Origin: a virus
Direction: 5' to 3' (one strand)
Virus record (IMG/VR): IMGVR_UViG_3300009154_000033
Coordinates: 49,695-113,694 of that record
Length of the DNA stretch: 64,000 bases
In this document: piece by piece, positions 56,478-64,000 of the stretch
How the letters are laid out: the number at the start of each line of letters is the position of its first letter
Numbering within the stretch: the stretch's first letter is position 1
Translations under genes and position numbers: made by a program
The notes under the pieces: generated by a model
What the model was told of the DNA's origin: nothing
What the model saw: only the letters and a program-made list of their open reading frames with translations
Database searches by the model: none

Positions 56478-56741
56478 TTATTCGCCAGACTTTTTAGTCT
56501 CAGCAAGCTTAGCTTCAGCAGAGCTGGCAAAAGCGGTATTGATTTCATCATGGTCTAGAACGCCATCTACGACGTAAGCACGAGCCAAAGACTCAGCTAC
56601 TTCTGCAACTCCAACAAATGAAGCAACAAGTGCAGACTTCCAAAGTTCAATACCAGCAATGCTACCAGCAGCTAGAACGCTGCTCACCTTTAAGATGACG
56701 AGAGCAATTGTTCTCTTCAAGATAGTTAAAGCAATTTTCAT
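56478..56741 (-). CDS. Holin-like membrane protein (r1t-like)
   Basis: 87 aa. Two hydrophobic stretches (TIALVILKVSSVLAAGSIAG; ALVASFVGVAEVAESLARAY), then DGVLDHDEINTAFA. The layout resembles the r1t-type holins of actinophages. Not next to an endolysin gene, so the call stays moderate; competes with the 44.3-kb holin candidate. Confidence 0.55.
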   Translation of the reverse strand: MKIALTILKRTIALVILKVSSVLAAGSIAGIELWKSALVASFVGVAEVAESLARAYVVDGVLDHDEINTAFASSAEAKLAETKKSGE

Positions 56742-56797
56742 GGGATCTCCCGGGATAGTAGGGGTAAATTAACCTCTCTCCCAGGCCTATATCTAGT

Positions 56798-57109
56798 TTA
56801 CCTGTTTATTCGAACTGTTATTTCTGTAATAAATTTTCCAGATCTTAAACTTTTACGGATCTCTTTTCGTTCACCCTCGGTAGTTCCACCCCAAATACCT
56901 ATTTCGCTGTTTTTAACAGCATAGGTTAGACATTCAATCATGTAAGGGCAAGTTTTACAGACAGCTTTTGCCCCAGACTCATTGTAGTAACTAGCTTGTC
57001 TCCCACCCTCCCTATCCTGAGGGAAAAAAGCTTCAGGATCGGTGCTAGCGCAAGGAGGATCTCCTTCTTTAAAAAAGTTAGGATAGTCCTTAGGTATGAT
57101 GTCTTCCAT
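56798..57109 (-). CDS. WhiB-family iron-sulphur transcription factor
   Basis: 103 aa. Four Cys (20, 51, 54, 60) in the WhiB pattern C...CxxCxxxxxC, then IGIWGGTTEGERKEIRK, the GIWGG turn and basic helix. WhiB proteins bind a 4Fe-4S cluster and sigma factor region 4 and occur only in actinobacteria and their phages. It may redirect host transcription. Confidence 0.93.
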   Translation of the reverse strand: MEDIIPKDYPNFFKEGDPPCASTDPEAFFPQDREGGRQASYYNESGAKAVCKTCPYMIECLTYAVKNSEIGIWGGTTEGERKEIRKSLRSGKFITEITVRINR

Positions 57110-57131
57110 ATATGTCTTTTATCTTTCTGGC

Positions 57132-57335
57132 TTATCGCCAAGGTTTAGAGGTGTTATATCCACCTCCTTTAAACTGAATTGGAGGGGCGGTGAATATACG
57201 TATTAGTTTAGCATCGCACCCCTCAAATTTGCAAATCAAGTCCTGAGGGGACGGATCATTCATACTCCGATCTTCAGAGTATCTGTGTTCTTTATTTTCT
57301 GGGTGCTCCGAGCACTTGTAGTCATAAGTAGCCAT
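57132..57335 (-). CDS. FmdB-like zinc ribbon protein, leaderless
   Basis: 67 aa. MATYDYKCSEHPENKEHRYS, CKFEGC and FTAPPIQFKGGGYNTSKPW follow the FmdB-like family (start YxYxC, end xFKGxGWY). -10 TAGAAT (57342-57347) is six bases before ATG. Adjacent to WhiB; possibly regulatory. Confidence 0.75.
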   Translation of the reverse strand: MATYDYKCSEHPENKEHRYSEDRSMNDPSPQDLICKFEGCDAKLIRIFTAPPIQFKGGGYNTSKPWR

Positions 57336-57361
57336 AAAATAATTCTATAGCATAATAAAAA

Positions 57362-57383
57362 AGCCGTCCCGAAGGACGGCCTC
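57362..57383 (-). terminator. Rho-independent terminator
   Basis: GCCGTCC-TTCG-GGACGGC then TTTTTTATT on the minus strand, directly after the RNR gene. Confidence 0.95.
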
Positions 57384-57394
57384 TCTATTTAAGA

Positions 57395-59437
57395 CTATTT
57401 ATCTTTTAGGTTTTCAGTAATTAACTTGACCTCACAGGCATCTGTAGTGCAGTAGGCATCGCCAATAGCTTCCAGACCCATGCCCTGATATATACCGTCA
57501 AGAGAGATAGGGAATAGCTTTTCAGTTGCAGCTAGGTACTCTTCTTCGGTAATCTGGGTGTAAGGCATCTGAGGGTAGGTCATGTTGCCTGAAGGCAAGA
57601 ATGACACAGTCTTTAGCTGACCGTCGTACATGTGGAGTACAGACTCAACGTGCTTAGCTTCTGTCTCAGGGTCAAACGAGATAGTTACAGATACAGAGTT
57701 ATCTGACCAGTAACGCTGAGCAGTTGCGGCTAATGCCATCTTCTCAAAGATAGTTACATCGCGTTCTGCACGTTCCGCCTCTGACTTGATCGGGAAGTAG
57801 ACAACAGTCGTGTGATCTGGATTAGATACGTCCGGCTCAACTGTGTAGTTAGCCATCTTGAACAACGCCAACATAGGATCATCATTTCCAAAACGGATTG
57901 CACGGTTGAAGAATTTACCACCCGGAGTCCAGTGGACACCCGGGCTCTCACCAGCAAGAATTGACACGGTACCTGATGGCTTGACAGTTGTGGTCTTGAT
58001 TGACTCACGAATACCTAACCACTCCGAGTATGTAATGTCATACTTCTTGACTACCGCATAGCCCTCGTCCATCCAAGTACGTAGTTCTGGAAGACCCTTG
58101 CGGTCAGCAAAGTTAGCAATACCAGACATCGAGGTTCCGATACGACGGTTTCTCTGCATGATTGCGTTTGTCTCTTCCCAGTGAGTAGGTAGAAGAGTTA
58201 CAGTCTTAGCGTATAGGTAGGCAAACTTCAAAGTACGAAGGTAGTCTTCCTTACTCTCGTGACGGTTTAGGTAGGTCTCAACAAGAGTACACATTTCGTA
58301 GCTCTCCAAAGACTGTTCAGCACAAGGGTTGTAGCCCATGATCCGATGGTCCTTGTTGTTGATTGGATCACCTAGACGACCGTACGCCTTAGATACATCT
58401 TCCCAAATAACTCCAGGCTCACCATTAAGGATGATTCCATCAATAATCTTTGAGAAGTCAGTTCCAACGTTTACCATAACTGAGTTGTTAGACATCCAAC
58501 CCCAACCAGGGTTTTCAGAGTCGTAAGAGTTACGAGCAGGAAACTTCTCAACGTTCTTTAGGTTTAGGAAGTTGTCGTCGTCAATACGGCCGATCAAAAG
58601 CTCAGCTGAACGGCGAACGTTACCTGACACAACACAGCGACCAATGAGGTTACCGATATCAGCAATATCAACTGTAGTTAGAAGCTCACCGGCACGACCG
58701 TTAAAGATCCCACGGATCTTTTCATGCAGTGCAATCAACGGATCTGGACCAGATGCTGTACCACCAAAGGTAGCAATAGGAGCACCGTACAGACGGATCT
58801 CGCTATAGTCAAACTCTACACTTGATTGCTCAGGCTTTAGGTATGAGTTGATCAAAGCAACAGTGCTCTCCTGCCAACCTTCACGGGTATCCGGAATAAC
58901 ATAAGCACCCTGAGCCTCACCGGGAGTGTAGATCTCAAAGTTTTTATCAGCACCCTTGTCATCAAAGCCAACACCCACCCCTAGCATCGATGCTTCCATA
59001 AGGAAAGCAAATGGCTTACCTGGGTTTGCTTTGGTCATTTCCAAAGTAGATACAAAAGCACAGTTCTGCAGAGCAGCCGAGTTCTTTTGAACGTTTACGA
59101 TGTTAGTTCCCATGACCCAAAGGCCACGACCTGGAGGAGACCACTTGAGACGGAATAAAGAGTCAAAAAACTCTTTAGCTGAGGCAGCAGCCTTAGCATC
59201 GGACCATGGCAAGCGGTTCTGCTTTGCATGATCCTTTTGGATCGAGTATGTACCATTAGTAACACGCTCACAAACTTCGGCCCAAGTTTCCTTAGTGCCA
59301 TCTTCTTTTTTGCGAGAGTACGTACGCAAGAATGTAATTTCGCCTACAGAGTTGCCAGCAGCATCTTTGTAACCGAAAGGGGATTCTTTTTGCTTGTACT
59401 CCGCTACGAACTCTTCATTTAATTTAAATGAGAACAT
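57395..59437 (-). CDS. nrdJ: Adenosylcobalamin-dependent (class II) ribonucleotide reductase
   Basis: 680 aa. It has the RTPR outline: YSRKKEDGTKETWAEVCERV, GRGLWVMGT, NCAFVSTLEM, the radical-site motif NPCAEQSLESYEMCTLVE, TTTVKPSGTVSILAGESPGVH and VSFLPSG, ending with a YCTTDACEVKL tail whose Cys may relay electrons. Converts ribonucleotides to deoxyribonucleotides without oxygen, using vitamin B12 that the host must supply or import. Thioredoxin at 48.6 kb is the likely reductant. Own terminator; the start ATG 59437 lies 26 bases inside AT-rich leader DNA. Confidence 0.93.
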   Translation of the reverse strand: MFSFKLNEEFVAEYKQKESPFGYKDAAGNSVGEITFLRTYSRKKEDGTKETWAEVCERVTNGTYSIQKDHAKQNRLPWSDAKAAASAKEFFDSLFRLKWSPPGRGLWVMGTNIVNVQKNSAALQNCAFVSTLEMTKANPGKPFAFLMEASMLGVGVGFDDKGADKNFEIYTPGEAQGAYVIPDTREGWQESTVALINSYLKPEQSSVEFDYSEIRLYGAPIATFGGTASGPDPLIALHEKIRGIFNGRAGELLTTVDIADIGNLIGRCVVSGNVRRSAELLIGRIDDDNFLNLKNVEKFPARNSYDSENPGWGWMSNNSVMVNVGTDFSKIIDGIILNGEPGVIWEDVSKAYGRLGDPINNKDHRIMGYNPCAEQSLESYEMCTLVETYLNRHESKEDYLRTLKFAYLYAKTVTLLPTHWEETNAIMQRNRRIGTSMSGIANFADRKGLPELRTWMDEGYAVVKKYDITYSEWLGIRESIKTTTVKPSGTVSILAGESPGVHWTPGGKFFNRAIRFGNDDPMLALFKMANYTVEPDVSNPDHTTVVYFPIKSEAERAERDVTIFEKMALAATAQRYWSDNSVSVTISFDPETEAKHVESVLHMYDGQLKTVSFLPSGNMTYPQMPYTQITEEEYLAATEKLFPISLDGIYQGMGLEAIGDAYCTTDACEVKLITENLKDK

Positions 59438-59511
59438 ATGTAGTTATACCTTCTTCTAGGGGGGAGTATTTGATGTTTTACTAGTATACCCCATAAATAA
59501 AAAAGGGAGTA

Positions 59512-59739
59512 TTAGTCGTGATTTAAATATAGTGCGTCTACGATTTGTTTGCAAATCGGACATACCCTCAGTTTTAAAGGGTCTCTGTGAGGCACAAACT
59601 CTATTCCGCATAGAGCTATTACGGTAGTTCCCATAACATACCCCTCTGTTACCTTGGCAGCTTCCGCATAATGTGCAAAATCTTCTGAATCATCTGTATC
59701 AGAAATATCAGTTCGTTCAAGCAGATTTGTACTAGACAT
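59512..59739 (-). CDS. DUF3039-like protein
   Basis: 75 aa. HYAEAAKVTEGYVMGTTVIA, LCGIEFVPHRDPLKL and CPICKQIVDAL match the DUF3039 outline (HYV...G..V.ALCG..wvP..dP....vCP.C), an actinobacterial zinc protein. Function unknown. Confidence 0.75.
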   Translation of the reverse strand: MSSTNLLERTDISDTDDSEDFAHYAEAAKVTEGYVMGTTVIALCGIEFVPHRDPLKLRVCPICKQIVDALYLNHD

Positions 59740-59836
59740 ATCTAATTATCTCCAAAATTTAAGGTAAGTAATAAATTAATAGTACCAGATTAAATAAGGT
59801 AAAATTATAGAATAACTCACACTTTAAGGACTTCCA

Positions 59837-60199
59837 ATGAGCCAATACGGATCTTCCGACGTTTACAACATTACAGTCACACAAGGTGACACCCTATCTA
59901 GAGTCCTAACTTGGACTACTAATGCAAAAGTTCCTTATAACCTTACTGGTTACACAGCAAAGATGCAAGTCAGATCTTCAGCCGATTCAACTACTGTAGT
60001 GCTTGAACTGAGCACTGTCAATGGGTATATAGTTTTAGGGGGCATAGCCGGGACAATAACTTTAACGGTTCCAGCAGCTAATATGTCAATAGTTAATGCC
60101 GGACAGTATGTTTATGATCTTGAGCTAATTTCTGGAGGAGGACAGAAGACTACCATTGTAGAGGGGAATTTTAAAGTAAAAGCTCAGGTGACTAGATAA
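59837..60199 (+). CDS. Tail or baseplate protein, BppU-N-like
   Basis: 120 aa. VTQGDTLSRVLTWTTNAKVP, YNLTGYTAKMQVRSS, LGGIAGTITLTVPAANMSI, YVYDLELISGG and GNFKVKAQVTR follow a common beta-sandwich phage domain found ahead of fibres (as in BppU N-terminal domains). First gene of the fibre region. Confidence 0.7.
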   Translation: MSQYGSSDVYNITVTQGDTLSRVLTWTTNAKVPYNLTGYTAKMQVRSSADSTTVVLELSTVNGYIVLGGIAGTITLTVPAANMSIVNAGQYVYDLELISGGGQKTTIVEGNFKVKAQVTR

Positions 60200-60960
60200 T
60201 GTCTCCAATATATGAAGATCTCCCAAATAAAGTAATAATCAGCTCTTCAGATGTAAATAACATAATTATTCAAGATGAAGAAAATAAAGTAATTGTTTCC
60301 ACTGTCGGATCGCAAGGTGCTACTGGATTACAAGGTATTCAGGGTGTACAAGGTACACAAGGAACCCAAGGACTACAAGGTTTTGGATATGCCCAACTTC
60401 AGGGTACTCAGGGTACTCAGGGTACTCAAGGTGTAACCGGATTACAAGGTATACAAGGTATACAAGGTATACAAGGTATTCAGGGTGTACAGGGTACACA
60501 AGGAATTCAAGGATCAACAGGGATTCAAGGAATTACTGGTACACAAGGTACTCAGGGCATTCAAGGAACGCAAGGTACTCAGGGTACTCAGGGTACTCAG
60601 GGTACTCAGGGTACTCAAGGATTACAAGGTTTACAAGGGTTACAAGGTATACAGGGGCTATTAAACAAATACACTGTATCGGAAACTGCTCCTACTATTG
60701 GAGTACAGAGTGGAGACCTTTGGTTCCGTTCCTCAACTGCACAGCTCTATATCTATTATGATAGCTATTGGATAGAAACATCTTCAAGCTATGTAGGTCC
60801 AACAGGTGTTATCACAGCAACTGCTCCAATTACATATAATTCTGGAACTCAAACAGTCGGAATTGATCAAGCATCACTATCTATTTCTACAGCAACACAA
60901 AATGCTCTTAATCTAAAAGCGGATACAAATCTAGCAATTGCATATGCACTTGCACTATAA
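60199..60960 (+). CDS. Collagen-like fibre protein
   Basis: 253 aa. Residues 30-155 are Gly-X-Y repeats, mostly GTQ, GLQ and GIQ (for example GTQGTQGLQG), predicted to form a triple helix. The N-terminal domain attaches to the particle, and the C-terminal domain contains the SGDLWFRSSTAQLYIYY module common after such collagens. It overlaps the upstream stop by one base (TAATG). Repeats are encoded by near-identical nine-base units, so length may vary. Confidence 0.85.
   Translation: MSPIYEDLPNKVIISSSDVNNIIIQDEENKVIVSTVGSQGATGLQGIQGVQGTQGTQGLQGFGYAQLQGTQGTQGTQGVTGLQGIQGIQGIQGIQGVQGTQGIQGSTGIQGITGTQGTQGIQGTQGTQGTQGTQGTQGTQGLQGLQGLQGIQGLLNKYTVSETAPTIGVQSGDLWFRSSTAQLYIYYDSYWIETSSSYVGPTGVITATAPITYNSGTQTVGIDQASLSISTATQNALNLKADTNLAIAYALAL
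60310..60665 (+). repeat. Nine-base GGTACTCAG-type tandem repeats
   Basis: DNA repeats encoding the collagen-like segment; runs such as five consecutive GGTACTCAG units invite slippage. Confidence 0.9.
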
Positions 60961-60969
60961 GGAAAAATA

Positions 60970-63531
60970 ATGAAGCAAATTATACAAACATATACATTTT
61001 CAGCATCAGCTAAAACAGTAACTTTTACTGAACTTGATTCAATTGCTCTTGAGCGTATTCTTCTTATTACAAATACAACTAGAAACATAATTATCTATAA
61101 CTTTGCTGACCCAACTAAGGGCGGAACAATTGAAACAAATGTGCTGACTTTAGCAACAAGCACAGCTGGTATGGCAGATACAGATAAGCTAAATATTGTT
61201 TATGATGAAGCACCTAGGGATATAACATATGAACGAAATGTTGTTGGGACACAGAGGAGCTTCTTCAAAGATGGAATTAATACTTCTATTGCACAACCAG
61301 ATTCATCTATTTGGGATATGACTCGTGATAGTAGTACCCACATTGTTAATACCGGTGGAGGAAGCAACGGCTCTGCGTATATTCGTATATCGTTAGACCC
61401 GTTTCTACAAGATAGTGGTGTAACCCTAACTGCTAAAAAACAATTTACCATGCCAGTTAGAGCATCATTTGGTGTATCTTCATCAATACGCTCAAGTCAA
61501 ACAGAAACATTTTTTGGCATGGTCGGCTGTGATGTAAATGGAACAATTGCATATAACTCAACAGTATCTGATCAGACTTTAGCTGCTCAAACAGTAACAA
61601 TTGCATCCAACATTGCTACATTTACACTAGTAAATCATGGTTTTGTTGCCGGTGATGTAATATCTATTTTTAATATTACAGCTTCTTCAGGAACACCAAC
61701 ATTCTTAAACATTCCGGTAGCTGTAGTTACTATTGGTAGCAAGGATACATTTACAGTTGGAACTGGTATTGGTACAGCATCCGTACCTATCACTGGTGGA
61801 ACAGTAAGACTTTTAGACCCACTTTACTACGCTAAAAATGGTGTTGGCTTTAACTTCAACTCAGCAACAGCAACTTCTTCAAACATTATTGGTAGAAGAG
61901 ACGGAGTTAAGTCAAGAAGACTATCTGCTCAGACAGTCGGAACTATTACTTCTGCTCAGACACTCACTGATTCTTTTTCTGATGCATGGGACTCAACAAC
62001 TAATTATGAATTGGTTCTAACTAATGATGAAACAACTTTTAGAAGTTATCCTGCTGCTTCTACTGCTGGAGTCAGCAGCACGCATAAATTAACTCAACAA
62101 ACTCCAGATGATTCTATCTACTATAAGCCTTACATTAGAGCTAGAAATCTCCCATCAATGTCTAAGCCATTTGCTAGAATTACTTCAATTTCAAAATCTG
62201 GAACTACTACAGCAACTATTACTTTTGATGCCGCACATGGGCTATTACAAAATGACACATTCGGTATATATGGTGTTTTGAATGGAACTGATTTTCCATC
62301 AGCATCAACTTATGCTGTTGCTTCTGTAACTAGTTCTACAGTGATTACGGCAGTCATTGGCACAACAACTCCAACAACTACATCTACTGGTGGTTTTGGT
62401 TATGTAATAAATAACAATGCTACTAACAGTTCGCCAATAGTAAACTCTATTCAATCAATTACTAGAACAAGCAATGTTCTTTCTGTTGTTGGTGTGAATA
62501 CTTGGTCTGGAGTATCAGTTGGAGATTATGTAAATCTTTATGGAATGACTGGAACTGGTGCATCAGCTTATGAGGGTGCATATAAGGTTCTTCGATTAAA
62601 TACAACTACCCTTGAACTTCAGTCAACGGGATCAGATTTTACAATTATTGCTACTGGTGGTGGTGTTTTAAGAAGAACTGATGTGAGAATTCACTTTGTA
62701 AGAGTGACTGACTTTACTAAAAATATTACTGAAATCTATGGTGGCAAGGGAAGCACAGTTGATGCTAATAACGCTGTTTCAGTCGTGGTAGCTTCTAGTA
62801 TTACTCAATCTAGCGGAAGCAATGCAACTACATGGTCAGCTGCTGGATGGGGTGGCTTCCTTGTAAATGATGTTACATCAGCAGCTATTACTACTACTAC
62901 TAATTCATCTACTATTACGCCTGGTTCTCTAAATAACGTTGGAACCTATGCGCATTCATTTAGCGTATCTGTTACTGCAGTATCTGGAACAACTCCAACT
63001 ATGGATGTAGGTGTAGAAGAATCCCCTGATGCTGGAACAACATGGGTTCGTATATATGATTTCCCACGCAATACTGCAACTGGTGTCTATTACTCACCTC
63101 AAATTCTTGCTACTTGGGGAACTAGATATAGATATGTAAGAACTGTATCTGGAACTACACCTTCATTCACACACGCAATCAACCGCATCCAGTTTTCCAC
63201 TAACCCTCAATTTTTTCGTGAATTTCACGATAGAACAATTATCCCAACAACACTAAGTTCAACTACACCAACATATTTTGTAGATGGTTGTTTTAATATT
63301 TCGCTTGTAGTTTATGCCGGAACAGTCACCACAACTGCCGCTGGTTACCAGTTGGAAGGTTCTGAAAACAACACTGATTGGTACTCAATTGGCTCTGCTG
63401 TAACTCCCGCTTCAACAGTCACTTCTGTGACTTTCAACGCCAATACAACGCCAAAGTTTATTCGCGTAAGAATATCCTCCGCAGGTGTAGCAATCACTGG
63501 TCACTATGTTGTAATTAAGGCTCTAGGTTAA
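60970..63531 (+). CDS. Large tail-fibre/adhesin-like protein
   Basis: 853 aa, Thr/Ser/Gly-rich, beta-strand throughout. Several repeats of an 'ARITSISKSGTTTATITF ... HGLLQNDTFGIYG' type domain also appear as 'TIASNIATFTLVNHGFVAGD' and 'ITRTSNVLSVVGVNTWSGVS', the latter with 'VGDYVNLYG'. Ends with a sandwich-like domain (YQLEGSENNTDWYSIGSAV; ATTPKFIRVRISSAG-like). Likely host-recognition or virion surface protein. Ribosome site AAGGAAAA. Confidence 0.7.
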   Translation: MKQIIQTYTFSASAKTVTFTELDSIALERILLITNTTRNIIIYNFADPTKGGTIETNVLTLATSTAGMADTDKLNIVYDEAPRDITYERNVVGTQRSFFKDGINTSIAQPDSSIWDMTRDSSTHIVNTGGGSNGSAYIRISLDPFLQDSGVTLTAKKQFTMPVRASFGVSSSIRSSQTETFFGMVGCDVNGTIAYNSTVSDQTLAAQTVTIASNIATFTLVNHGFVAGDVISIFNITASSGTPTFLNIPVAVVTIGSKDTFTVGTGIGTASVPITGGTVRLLDPLYYAKNGVGFNFNSATATSSNIIGRRDGVKSRRLSAQTVGTITSAQTLTDSFSDAWDSTTNYELVLTNDETTFRSYPAASTAGVSSTHKLTQQTPDDSIYYKPYIRARNLPSMSKPFARITSISKSGTTTATITFDAAHGLLQNDTFGIYGVLNGTDFPSASTYAVASVTSSTVITAVIGTTTPTTTSTGGFGYVINNNATNSSPIVNSIQSITRTSNVLSVVGVNTWSGVSVGDYVNLYGMTGTGASAYEGAYKVLRLNTTTLELQSTGSDFTIIATGGGVLRRTDVRIHFVRVTDFTKNITEIYGGKGSTVDANNAVSVVVASSITQSSGSNATTWSAAGWGGFLVNDVTSAAITTTTNSSTITPGSLNNVGTYAHSFSVSVTAVSGTTPTMDVGVEESPDAGTTWVRIYDFPRNTATGVYYSPQILATWGTRYRYVRTVSGTTPSFTHAINRIQFSTNPQFFREFHDRTIIPTTLSSTTPTYFVDGCFNISLVVYAGTVTTTAAGYQLEGSENNTDWYSIGSAVTPASTVTSVTFNANTTPKFIRVRISSAGVAITGHYVVIKALG

Positions 63532-63536
63532 ACAAG

Positions 63537-64000
63537 ATGACAGCAATTGATTTTCCAAACTCCCCATCCGTAAATGAAACATTTACGGTAGGCGATCGTA
63601 CCTGGAAATGGACAGGGTCTACTTGGGATATTGTTGTTACAACTCGAGTCACTGGTGCACAAGGTACAATTGGTGCTCAAGGCACACAAGGCACACAGGG
63701 ACTAACTGGAATTCAAGGTACTCAAGGTACTCAAGGTGTTCAGGGTCTACAAGGTACTACAGGTACTCAAGGTGCCACTGGCTTACAAGGTACTACAGGT
63801 ACTCAAGGTACTCAAGGTGTACAAGGTACTACAGGTACTCAAGGTGCCACTGGCTTACAAGGTACTACAGGTACTCAAGGTACTCAAGGTGTTCAGGGTC
63901 TACAAGGTACTACAGGTACTCAAGGTGTTCAGGGTCTACAAGGTACTACAGGTACTCAAGGTGTTCAGGGTCTACAAGGTACTACAGGTACTCAAGGTGT
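63537..64000 (+). CDS. Collagen-like fibre protein, 5' part
   Basis: Starts MTAIDFPNSPSVNETFTVGD, then RTWKWTGSTWDIV, a well-known phage tail-fibre N-terminal module, followed from residue 40 by GTQ, GLQ and GTT collagen repeats to the window end, still open. The DNA repeats are long (27- and 36-base blocks repeated almost exactly). Confidence 0.85.
   Translation, partial: MTAIDFPNSPSVNETFTVGDRTWKWTGSTWDIVVTTRVTGAQGTIGAQGTQGTQGLTGIQGTQGTQGVQGLQGTTGTQGATGLQGTTGTQGTQGVQGTTGTQGATGLQGTTGTQGTQGVQGLQGTTGTQGVQGLQGTTGTQGVQGLQGTTGTQG

Noticed and set aside
60320-60517. Antisense frame in the collagen repeat
   Set aside because: Translation of the complementary strand of nine-base repeats (VYLVYLVY-like); no start signals.
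1-64000. Prophage with integrase or attachment site
   Set aside because: No integrase, excision pair or tRNA-overlapping att-like repeat was seen; the excisionase-like HTH at 38172 is alone and may be a regulator.

Overview
This window is a contiguous piece of a large double-stranded DNA phage, almost certainly one that infects a low-GC actinobacterium such as the freshwater Nanopelagicales. I infer the host type from a WhiB-family regulator, a DUF3039 protein, an actinobacterial-style SSB, an adenosylcobalamin-dependent ribonucleotide reductase, leaderless genes and AT-leaning codon use. I ran no database search, so every family name rests on motifs read in the translations.

Layout. 1-11.6 kb (minus strand) is a head module: portal, a Dps-ferritin fusion, and a giant multidomain protein (more than 2,457 aa, running off the left edge) that carries a DEDDh exonuclease and a UvrD-like helicase. 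11.8-13.3 kb is an inverted island of three tiny plus-strand genes separated by terminators and GTGAGCCT or TTGCC tandem repeats. 13.4-17.3 kb holds the large terminase and a run of small membrane and cell-wall genes (NlpC/P60 lipoprotein, PG-binding protein). 17.5-26.6 kb is a field of small-gene cassettes, each with its own promoter. Ten of those promoters (counting three in the island) share a palindrome at the transcription start, and seven intergenic sites carry a covarying pseudoknot. SSB and a prepilin peptidase lie here. 27-33 kb holds a HExxH/VWA protein with its MoxR AAA+ partner. 33-40 kb holds many small Cys-rich proteins, an endolysin-like protein lacking its catalytic Cys, and a probable small terminase. 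41-45.3 kb (plus strand) has a 961-aa secreted coiled-coil/PA14 protein and an M23 endopeptidase. 45.4-52.8 kb (minus) is a glycan and repair operon: nucleotide-sugar dehydrogenase, three glycosyltransferases, thioredoxin, T4-endonuclease-V-like glycosylase and HNH nuclease. 53-56 kb holds a second protein of the 'DLLP' family, a tmRNA and an initiator-like tRNA-Met. 56-59.8 kb has a holin-like protein, WhiB, a zinc ribbon and class II RNR. 59.8-64 kb (plus) is the start of a tail-fibre region with collagen-like repeats.

How it fits together. Packaging and head genes, a lysis set (M23, NlpC/P60, holin candidates), nucleotide supply (RNR plus thioredoxin), translation support (tmRNA, tRNA-Met) and host-surface genes make a self-sufficient lytic phage. 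No integrase was seen. The most unusual content is regulatory and cis-acting: the pseudoknot family, the palindromic promoter cassettes, a 13-bp dispersed repeat read in all three frames, and -10/N6/ATG leaderless promoters.
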